From: Gammaproteobacteria bacterium
GTDB taxonomy: Bacteria; Pseudomonadota; Gammaproteobacteria; Steroidobacterales; GCA-2729495
Direction of reading: 5' to 3'
Length of the DNA stretch: 6,635 bases
Assembly: GCA_023383735.1 (NCBI GenBank)
Contig: JAHDYN010000109.1
Span: forward strand, 1 to 6,635
The stretch's first letter is position 1. Every line of letters starts with the position of its first letter. Positions 1 through 6,635 of the stretch are shown piece after piece. A program made the translations under genes and the position numbers. Under the pieces are notes generated by a model, which saw only the letters and a list, made by a program, of their open reading frames with translations, was not told where the DNA came from and made no database searches.

Positions 1-305
1 TGCCGACCATCAACGTCTCGGTCGTCGATCTCACCTTCACGGCGGCGCGTGCCACCAGCGTTGAGGAAGTGAACGGCATCCTCAAGGCGGCGTCCGAGGG
101 CGAACTCAAGGGCATCCTCGGCTACAACACCGATCCGCTGGTATCGGTGGACTTCAATCACGACCCGCGCAGTTCGATCTTTGATGCGACGCAGACGCGG
201 GTCGGTGGCGGAACGCTCGTCAAGGTACTGAGCTGGTACGACAACGAGTGGGGTTTCTCCAACCGGATGCTCGACACCACGCTGGCGTTGATCAACGCAC
301 GATGA
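1..305 (+). CDS. gap: Glyceraldehyde-3-phosphate dehydrogenase, C-terminal part (5' end outside window)
   Basis: This is the 3' end of gap; the reading frame is open from base 3 and gives about 100 residues, against about 335 in the family. The enzyme oxidises glyceraldehyde-3-phosphate with NAD(P)+ and phosphate to 1,3-bisphosphoglycerate in the cytosol. The translation opens with PTINVSVVDLT, a very typical GAPDH core stretch, and continues with LKGILGYNTDPLVSVDF and SSIFDA. It ends with the family hallmark WYDNEWGFSNRMLDT, which in known structures contributes to the NAD-binding region. The catalytic Cys and His lie upstream, outside the window, so activity and cofactor preference cannot be judged. 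The TGA stop at 303-305 overlaps the pgk start, so the two genes are read together. The product, 1,3-bisphosphoglycerate, is the substrate of the next gene's enzyme. Identification is very secure. Confidence 0.97.
   Translation, partial: PTINVSVVDLTFTAARATSVEEVNGILKAASEGELKGILGYNTDPLVSVDFNHDPRSSIFDATQTRVGGGTLVKVLSWYDNEWGFSNRMLDTTLALINAR
302..305 (+). other. ATGA stop/start overlap joining gap and pgk
   Basis: The four bases ATGA contain the pgk ATG (302-304) and the gap TGA (303-305). No purine-rich Shine-Dalgarno sequence is visible in the 15 bases upstream, so pgk is probably translated by ribosomes that terminate gap and reinitiate. This overlap also supports choosing 302 as the pgk start rather than the in-frame ATG at 323 or an upstream ATG at 248 inside gap. 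Confidence 0.75.
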
Positions 306-1489
306 CCACCAAAGTGCTGCGGATGGCCGACCTGAGCGTCGCCGGCAAGCGGGTGATGATCCGGGTCGACCTGAACGTGCCGGTCAGGGACGGGCGCGTG
401 AGCAGCGATGCGCGAATCCGCGCAGCTCTGCCGACGATCCGTGATGCACTGGCCCGCGGCGCTGCCGTCATCCTGCTCTCGCATCTGGGCCGGCCCAAAG
501 AGGGCTGCTTTGATCCGGCGCTGTCGTTGCGTCCGGTCGCAACGCGTCTGTCCGAGTTGCTGGGCAGGACCGTACCGCTGATTCACGACTGGTTGCATGG
601 TTTCGAGATTGCCGGCGGCGAAGTCGTGCTCTGCGAAAACGTGCGCTTCAACCCGGGCGAGAAGAAGAATGATCCGGTGCTGGCCCGGCAGATGGCGAAA
701 CTCTGCGACATCTTTGTCATGGATGCCTTCGGTACCGCGCACCGTGCCGAAGCAAGCACGCATGGCGTGGCCGGTTTTGCGCCGGTAGCCTGCGCCGGCC
801 CGCTGCTCATGGCCGAACTCGATGCGCTGGAGCGGGTGATGCGCAGGCCGGCGCGGCCGGTGGTTGCCATCGTGGCCGGCTCCAAGGTTTCCACCAAGCT
901 CACGATTCTCAAGTCCCTGGCGAAGCAGGTCGACCAGCTCATCGTCGGCGGCGGCATCGCCAACACCTTTCTCGCGGCGGCAGGTTTCCCGGTCGGCAAG
1001 TCCCTGTGCGAGACCGACCTCATCCCCGAAGCGCGCCGGCTGTCCGGCAAGCGCCAGCGCGCCGCCATACCCCTGCCCGTGGATGTGGTCGTCGGCAAGG
1101 CGGTGTCAGCCTCTGCAGCAGCGACCGTCCGCGCGGTCAGCCAGGTGGGTCCTGCCGAGCTGATCCTCGACATCGGCCCGAAGACGGCGGCGCAGTATGC
1201 GAAGCTGCTGGCCGGCGCCGGCACCATCATCTGGAACGGGCCGGTCGGCGTGTTTGAAATCGAGCAGTTCAGCAAGGGCACCCGGCGGATCGCCGAAGCG
1301 GTGGCGAAGTCGCCGGCCTTCAGCATCGCCGGCGGTGGCGATACGCTGGCCGCACTCGACAAGTACGGCGTGACCGACCGGATCTCCTATGTCTCGACCG
1401 GCGGCGGCGCCTTTCTCGAGTTTCTCGAGGGCGCCACGCTGCCGGCGGTTGCCGCACTCGAGGCGCGGGCAAAGAGCGGGCGACGCTGA
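302..1489 (+). CDS. pgk: Phosphoglycerate kinase
   Basis: The enzyme transfers the acyl phosphate of 1,3-bisphosphoglycerate to ADP, giving 3-phosphoglycerate and ATP; it is cytosolic and monomeric in most bacteria. The 395-residue product has the normal family length. The N-terminal substrate domain shows the PGK signature VMIRVDLNVP (residues 18-27), R38, HLGRP (61-65), ENVRF (112-116) and DAFGTAHR (141-148). The C-terminal nucleotide domain shows GSKVSTK (193-199, K199 the expected nucleotide-contacting lysine), GGGIANTF, WNGPVGVFE (311-319) and GGGDT (344-348). No key residue is missing. The start at 302 is chosen because it overlaps the gap stop and gives an N-terminus (MTTKVLRMADLSVAGKR) that lines up with known PGKs; an upstream in-frame ATG at 248 would lie deep inside gap. 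It is followed after 5 bases by pyk. Confidence 0.98.
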   Translation: MTTKVLRMADLSVAGKRVMIRVDLNVPVRDGRVSSDARIRAALPTIRDALARGAAVILLSHLGRPKEGCFDPALSLRPVATRLSELLGRTVPLIHDWLHGFEIAGGEVVLCENVRFNPGEKKNDPVLARQMAKLCDIFVMDAFGTAHRAEASTHGVAGFAPVACAGPLLMAELDALERVMRRPARPVVAIVAGSKVSTKLTILKSLAKQVDQLIVGGGIANTFLAAAGFPVGKSLCETDLIPEARRLSGKRQRAAIPLPVDVVVGKAVSASAAATVRAVSQVGPAELILDIGPKTAAQYAKLLAGAGTIIWNGPVGVFEIEQFSKGTRRIAEAVAKSPAFSIAGGGDTLAALDKYGVTDRISYVSTGGGAFLEFLEGATLPAVAALEARAKSGRR

Positions 1490-1494
1490 GCTGC

Positions 1495-2921
<1,427 letters not shown>

Positions 2922-2925
<4 letters not shown>

Positions 2926-4220
2926 CTGGTCCGGCTTCGGCGCTCGGCCGTCTGCTGGGCCGGACAACCACCATCGAGCCGCACGAAACCCGCGCCGTCG
3001 TCACCGCGTTCCTGCTGTTTTTCTGTGTGCTCGGCGGCTACTTCGCAGTCCGGCCGGTGCGCGAAACGGTGGGCACGATTCTCGGATCCGACCGGGTCAG
3101 CGACCTGTATGTGGTCACCTGGATTGCCTCGCTGCTGATCGTCCCCATCTATGGCTGGGCATGCGCCCGTTTTCGCCGCAGCGCCTTCCTGCCGTGGATC
3201 TACGCTGTGGTGGCCGGTTCGCTCGTGGCGGTCGGCCTGATGCTCGCTGCAGATGAGGAGAACACGGCTGTCGCACAGTTCTTCTATGTCTGGATCAGCG
3301 TGCTGAACCTGTTCATCGTGTCGGTGTTCTGGAGCTTTCTGCTCGAGCTGTTCGATGCCGCGCAGACGCAGCGTCTGTTCGGCGTGATTGCCGCGGGCGG
3401 CACCAGCGGTGCGCTGATCGGACCGCTGATGACCGATCTGGTCGTGCCGTTCATCGGCAATACCGGCGTGCTGTTCATGGGCGCGGGCTTCTTCGTGGTC
3501 GCGATCCTCTGTCAGCGCGCGCTGCTCGGCATCTGGGCAGCTGAACCGGCATCCCCCGGCGGGGTGCGGGCGTCGGAGCGCCCGATGGGCGGCAATCCTT
3601 TCGCCGGCTTTACGCTGGTACTCAAGTCACCGTACCTGCTCGGCATTTCGCTGTTCGTGATCCTGCTGGCCTCGGTGAATACCTTCCTGTACTTCGAGCA
3701 GCTGCGGCTGGTCAGCGAGACCTTCACCGATACCGCCCAGCGCACCCAGGTGTTTGCGCGCCTGGACTACATCGTGCAGAGCCTGACCATCGTCCTGCAG
3801 TTGTTCGTCACCGGGCGCCTGGCGTCCCGGCTGGGCATCGTGGCGCTGCTGACGCTGGTGCCGATGGTCATGGTTGCCGGATTCCTCGGCCTGGCGGTGA
3901 TGAATACCTTCTGGGTGCTTGCGGTGGTGTTCGTGGCGCGCCGTGTCGGCGAATATGCCTTTATCCGGCCGGGCCGCGAAATGCTCTTCAGCCGGGTCGA
4001 CACCGAGTCGAAGTACAAGGCCAAGAACCTGATCGACGTGCCGGTCTATCGCGGTGGCGATGCGCTCTCGGCGCAGGTCAAGACGGCGCTCGAGGCCGGT
4101 GGCCTCGCGAGCGCCGGGGTCGCGTTGCTGGGTGCGGTACTGGCTGCGCTCTGGGCTCTGAACGGCTGGTGGCTGGGTCGTCAGGCACGTCTCAGGCAAC
4201 GGCTGTCCGGCCAGGATTGA
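2922..4220 (+). CDS. MFS-type transporter related to the ATP/ADP translocase (NTP/NDP exchanger) group
   Basis: This is an integral inner-membrane protein of 432 residues with about 11-12 hydrophobic segments: roughly 24-44, 61-80, 89-110, 117-141, 151-173, 177-200, 237-260, 283-303, 306-328, 329-350 and 394-418. A hydrophilic central loop spans about 204-233. Family-typical stretches are RPVRE (44-48) after TM1, the run FYVWISVLNLFIVSVFW (121-137), RLFGVIAAGGTSGALIGP (151-168), and YKAKNLIDVPVYRGGD (365-380) before the last helices. I recognise these as features of bacterial MFS proteins usually placed near the ATP/ADP translocase group (COG3202-like). That placement is from memory and the substrate is not known; nucleotide exchange should not be assumed. 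The GTG start overlaps the pyk stop, so the gene is expressed with the glycolytic enzymes, which suggests a metabolite or nucleotide linked to them. It is the last gene of the operon; no clear terminator follows. Confidence 0.85.
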
Positions 4221-4243
4221 GTCGACTAGTGCGGCTCCGTTCC

Positions 4244-4273
4244 TTGTGATGGCATTTCGCGTGTGCTTAAGAT
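4244..4273 (+). promoter_or_regulatory. Weak sigma-70-like promoter candidate for the patatin gene
   Basis: TTGTGA (4244-4249, 4 of 6 matches to TTGACA) and TAAGAT (4268-4273, 4 of 6 matches to TATAAT) are separated by 18 bases and lie about 36 bases upstream of the ATG at 4310. The elements stand in an A/T-enriched patch in otherwise GC-rich DNA. Matches of this quality occur by chance, so this is only a candidate. Confidence 0.3.
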
Positions 4274-4284
4274 CGCGTTTTCTG

Positions 4285-4294
4285 ACTGGCCAGT
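4285..4294. repeat. Perfect 10-base palindrome ACTGGCCAGT
   Basis: The sequence equals its own reverse complement over 10 bases, and symmetry stops at both ends. It lies just downstream of the promoter candidate and 15 bases before the patatin start codon, where an operator could sit. No regulator is known to me for this exact sequence, and a single 10-base palindrome may be chance. Confidence 0.35.
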
Positions 4295-4309
4295 GACCTG
4301 CCCGGAAAC

Positions 4310-5611
4310 ATGCTGCGAATGACGCCGACGCGCCAACAGCGTATTGCCTCCACCCTTGCCATGGACCGGCAGATCGGGTTGGTGCTGCCTGGTGGCGGCG
4401 CTCGTGGTGCCTATCAGGTGGGTGTGCTGAAGGCGCTTGCCGAGCTGCTGCCGCGCCGCTCGCCGAATCCTTTCGCTGTGCTCAGCGGCACCTCCGCCGG
4501 CGCAATCAGCGCGGCAGTCCTCGCGACCCGCGCGAGGGTGTTCCGTGCGGCCGTCAACGACCTCGAACGCGTCTGGGCCAACTTCCGTTCCGAGCAGATC
4601 TTCCGCTGTGATACCGCGACCATGCTGAAGACCAGTCTGCGCTGGGTGATGGCCCTCCTGTTCGGCGGCCTCGGCGAACAGAATCCGCACGCCTTGCTGG
4701 ACAACCAGCCGCTGTGGGAGCTGCTCCGCGCGCGCCTCAATTTCGATGCGATCCAGGAAGCCATCGACCAGGGCTATCTGGGCGCGCTGGCCATCACGGC
4801 CGCCGGCTACGATTCGGCGCGCTCGGTGAGCTTCTTTCAGGGCAGCCCCGAGCATCAGTCCTGGGACCGTGTGCGCCGCAAGGGTCGGCCGACCACCATC
4901 ACTCTCGAGCACCTGATGGCGAGCATCGCGGTGCCGATGATCTTTCCGCCGGTCCGCGTAGGGCAGGAGTATTTCGGTGATGGCGCCATGCGCCAGGCAA
5001 CGCCGCTCTCGCCGGCGCTGCGGCTTGGTGCCGAGCGCATCCTGGTGATCGGGGTGCGCAACGAGGTCATCGATCCCTTGCCCGGCCCCGGCGAGCAGGT
5101 GCCTTATCCAAGCTTCGGCAAGATCGCCGGCTATGTGCTCGATGCCCTGTTCATGGATGGCCTGTCTTCGGACCTGGAGAGCCTGACGCGCATCAATCTG
5201 ATCCTGGAAAAGCTGCCCGGACGCGTGCTGCAGGGCGAGTTTGGCCTCCTGCACCATACCGATGCGCTGATCATGCTGCCGAGCCAGGACATCCGCGCGA
5301 TTGCCGGCCGGCATATAGACGAGATGCCGAAGGCCTTCCGCATGTTGATGCGCGGTGTCGGTGCGACCAATTACAGTGGCAGCCAGCTGCTGAGCTATCT
5401 GCTGTTCGAGTCCGGCTATACCCGCGAGCTGATCCAGCTCGGCTACGACGATGCGATGGCCCGCCAGGCCGAGCTGATCTCGTTCATGGAAGGCGAACCG
5501 ATTCAGGCGCGCGGCGGCATATCCGGCTGGCGCGACCTCAGCGACGAGTATTCACAGCGCCTGCGGGTCCTGAAGCTCGATGAAGCGGCAGTTGCCGCTG
5601 CCGCACGCTGA
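4310..5611 (+). CDS. Patatin-like phospholipase family serine hydrolase
   Basis: This is a predicted lipid acyl hydrolase (phospholipase A/esterase type) of 433 residues. The patatin fold's key elements are all present: the oxyanion loop GGGARG (28-33), the nucleophile elbow GTSAG with Ser62 (60-64), and the DGA motif with Asp224 (224-226), giving the Ser-Asp dyad. The core ends near LVIGV (about 243-247). The remaining ~185 residues contain stretches such as GYVLDALFMDGLSSDLE and SYLLFESGYT that I recall from other bacterial patatin-like proteins, so this tail is probably a normal part of the subfamily. No signal peptide or transmembrane segment is evident, so a cytosolic or membrane-peripheral location is inferred. 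ATG 4310 is taken because of a weak GGAA just upstream; ATGs at 4319 and 4361 are possible starts that keep all motifs. The substrate is unknown, and the neighbours do not reveal it. Confidence 0.93.
   Translation: MLRMTPTRQQRIASTLAMDRQIGLVLPGGGARGAYQVGVLKALAELLPRRSPNPFAVLSGTSAGAISAAVLATRARVFRAAVNDLERVWANFRSEQIFRCDTATMLKTSLRWVMALLFGGLGEQNPHALLDNQPLWELLRARLNFDAIQEAIDQGYLGALAITAAGYDSARSVSFFQGSPEHQSWDRVRRKGRPTTITLEHLMASIAVPMIFPPVRVGQEYFGDGAMRQATPLSPALRLGAERILVIGVRNEVIDPLPGPGEQVPYPSFGKIAGYVLDALFMDGLSSDLESLTRINLILEKLPGRVLQGEFGLLHHTDALIMLPSQDIRAIAGRHIDEMPKAFRMLMRGVGATNYSGSQLLSYLLFESGYTRELIQLGYDDAMARQAELISFMEGEPIQARGGISGWRDLSDEYSQRLRVLKLDEAAVAAAAR
5584..5599. repeat. Small hairpin at the 3' end of the patatin gene
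   Basis: AGCGGC (5584-5589) and GCCGCT (5594-5599) can pair over 6 bases around the loop AGTT. It lies inside the last codons of the patatin gene and is not followed by a T run. It may assist 3'-end formation but could simply reflect Ala-rich codons of the tail (AAVAAAAR). Confidence 0.25.
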
Positions 5612-5625
5612 GGCCGGCTGCTCAG
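5608..5625. repeat. Inverted repeat spanning both stop codons of a convergent gene pair
   Basis: CTGAG (5608-5612) and CTCAG (5621-5625) form a 5-base stem with an 8-base GC-rich loop. The left arm holds the patatin TGA (5609-5611), and the right arm holds the complement of the mgtE stop (5622-5624). Being symmetrical, it would form in either transcript, but it has no T run on either side and is short, so a bidirectional terminator role is only a suggestion. Confidence 0.3.
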
Positions 5626-6635
5626 GTCAGCAGCAGGGTCCCCAGGCCGAGTACGGCGACAAATCCCACCAGGTCGGTCACGGTAATCAGGATCACCGAT
5701 CCGGCCAGCGCCGGATCGATGCGCAGCTGCCGGAGTGCCAGTGGCACGCCAAAGCCCACCGCCACGGCAATGACCAGATTGGCGGCGGTTGCCGCGGCGA
5801 TCACGCCAGCCACACGCCAGTCGCGAAAGAACACGGCGGTAACGCCTGCCACGACCGTTGCGCTCAGCAGCGCGTTGACCAGCCCGATGGCGAGCTCCCG
5901 GCGCAGCAGCGGCGAGGTGTTCGCACCCTGTATGCGTCCAAGGGCGATGCTGCGGATCATCAGGGTCAGTGTCTGGCTGCCGGCGATGCCGCCCAGTGCC
6001 GCGACCATCGGCATGAGCACGGCCAGCAGGATCACCTTGTTCATCGTCGCCTGGAACAGGTTGATGACGGCAGCCGTGCAGAAAGCCAGCGTCAGATGCA
6101 CGGCCAGCCAGACGGCGCGCCGGCGGCTGCTGGTCAGGATGGGCGCGAACATGTCGTCGTCCTCGTCCAGCCCGTCGCGCGAGAGGATGTCATGGTCGGC
6201 CTGTTCCTGGATCACGTCGACGACGTCATCCACCGTGATCTGGCCGATCAGGCGTCCGGCGCTGTCGATGACGGCTGCGGAAACGAGGTCGCGGTCCTGG
6301 AACTCACGGGCGACCTCCGCTGCACTGCTGGTCGCATGGATCGCCTCCACCGAGGGATCCATGAGGGCGGTAACCGCCGCTTCAGGATCGCTGGTCAGCA
6401 GCCGTGCAAAGGTGAGCACGCCGAGATAGCGGTCGTCCCGGTCGACGACAAAGACCGAGTCGGTATTCACCGGCAGCTCGCCGCGCATGCGCAGGTAGCG
6501 CAGCACGACGTCGACGTTGACATCGGGCCGCACCGAAACCGTCTCGGGATTCATGAGGCCGCCGGCGCTGTCGGCCGGCCAGGCCAGGGCGGCCTGCAGC
6601 CGCTCGCGGTCCTGCACCGACAGCGACTGCAGGAC
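5622..6635 (-). CDS. mgtE: Magnesium transporter MgtE, N-terminally truncated by the window edge
   Basis: MgtE proteins are homodimeric Mg2+ channels/transporters of the inner membrane, gated by Mg2+ bound to their cytosolic domains. The visible part is 337 residues against about 450 in the family. The frame stays open to base 6635, so most of the N-terminal helical domain lies outside; the in-frame GTG at 6615-6617 is internal, not the start. AGGLMNPE (ending near 6545) opens a pair of CBS domains (about 6557-6360 and 6362-6200). An acidic linker DEDDD (6153-6167) and plug-helix region follow, then five membrane segments. The pore-region motif reads GGIAGSQ (5973-5993), where many MgtE proteins have Asn in place of Ile. 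The last segment keeps TDLVGF with its Asp (codon 5673-5675), matching the conserved Asp of the ion path. It converges on the patatin gene with 10 bases between stops. Its promoter is not in view. Confidence 0.95.
   Translation of the reverse strand, partial: VLQSLSVQDRERLQAALAWPADSAGGLMNPETVSVRPDVNVDVVLRYLRMRGELPVNTDSVFVVDRDDRYLGVLTFARLLTSDPEAAVTALMDPSVEAIHATSSAAEVAREFQDRDLVSAAVIDSAGRLIGQITVDDVVDVIQEQADHDILSRDGLDEDDDMFAPILTSSRRRAVWLAVHLTLAFCTAAVINLFQATMNKVILLAVLMPMVAALGGIAGSQTLTLMIRSIALGRIQGANTSPLLRRELAIGLVNALLSATVVAGVTAVFFRDWRVAGVIAAATAANLVIAVAVGFGVPLALRQLRIDPALAGSVILITVTDLVGFVAVLGLGTLLLT

Larger units (their letters stand above)
4221..4309 (+). other. Intergenic spacer between the glycolytic operon and the patatin gene
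   Basis: These 89 bases are the largest non-coding stretch in the window and are locally richer in A/T than the flanking genes. They contain a weak promoter candidate and a perfect 10-base palindrome, described separately. I see no GC-rich hairpin followed by a T run, so readthrough from the operon into the patatin gene is possible. A weak GGAA (4304-4307) sits close to the downstream ATG. Confidence 0.6.

Noticed and set aside
248..301. An upstream in-frame ATG that would extend pgk by 18 residues
   Set aside because: The extension would encode an unrelated peptide inside the conserved gap C-terminus; the ATG overlapping the gap stop fits PGK N-termini.
583..1362. A 259-codon open frame on the - strand opposite pgk
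   Set aside because: It shadows a secure pgk gene and has a low-complexity Ser/Ala/Pro/Arg composition with no domain pattern.
4221..4230. Overlapping SalI and SpeI recognition sequences (GTCGACTAGT), which could suggest a cloning junction
   Set aside because: They sit just after a natural stop codon and the flanking sequence is continuous bacterial DNA with no vector-like bases; two overlapping 6-base sites are plausible by chance.
4245..4260. A CRP-like half-site TGTGA
   Set aside because: The second half (TTCGC after 6 bases) matches TCACA at only one position, so no two-fold site exists.
4226..5314. A 362-codon open frame on the - strand opposite the patatin gene
   Set aside because: It is antisense to a gene with clear catalytic motifs, and its translation is rich in Arg, His, Gln and Ala with no recognisable domain. 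Long antisense open frames are expected in GC-rich coding DNA.
5719..6429. A 236-codon open frame on the + strand opposite mgtE
   Set aside because: It mirrors the mgtE codons, is dominated by Ser, Ala, Arg and Thr, and shows no family motif.
5622..6617. Treating GTG 6615-6617 as the true start of the - strand gene
   Set aside because: The frame is open to the window edge, and MgtE proteins have an N-terminal domain of about 130 residues before this point, so the gene is truncated by the window rather than short.

Overview
The window is GC-rich, densely coding DNA that looks like the chromosome of a proteobacterium, most likely a gammaproteobacterium. The grounds are the PykA-like pyruvate kinase, the gap-pgk-pyk order, the type of patatin-like protein and the MgtE sequence. 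No mobile element, CRISPR array, RNA gene or clear sign of horizontal transfer is visible. The organism cannot be named from this sequence alone.

Positions 1-4220 (+ strand) are a tightly packed lower-glycolysis operon: the 3' end of gap (glyceraldehyde-3-phosphate dehydrogenase), complete pgk (phosphoglycerate kinase), complete pyk (pyruvate kinase, PykA type) and a 12-TM-type membrane transporter. The transporter resembles bacterial MFS proteins related to ATP/ADP translocases. The junctions are an ATGA overlap (gap/pgk), a 5-base gap (pgk/pyk) and a GTGA overlap (pyk/transporter), and none has a strong Shine-Dalgarno sequence, so translational coupling is likely. The three enzymes cover oxidation of glyceraldehyde-3-phosphate and both substrate-level phosphorylation steps. 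The substrate of the co-encoded transporter is unknown.

An 89-base gap (4221-4309) with a weak promoter candidate and a perfect 10-base palindrome precedes a patatin-like serine hydrolase (4310-5611, +) with an intact oxyanion loop and Ser-Asp dyad. It converges, with 10 bases between the stop codons, on a 5'-truncated mgtE (5622 to the window end, - strand). MgtE is a Mg2+ channel/transporter; the CBS pair and the whole membrane domain are present here.

Most of the window is ordinary core metabolism. The points most worth a second look are the transporter translationally fused to the ATP-generating glycolytic genes, a pyruvate kinase carrying the residue signature of K+-independent enzymes, the inverted repeat holding both stop codons of the convergent pair, and an Asn-to-Ile change in the MgtE pore-region motif. 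I did not find a convincing new multi-gene system.
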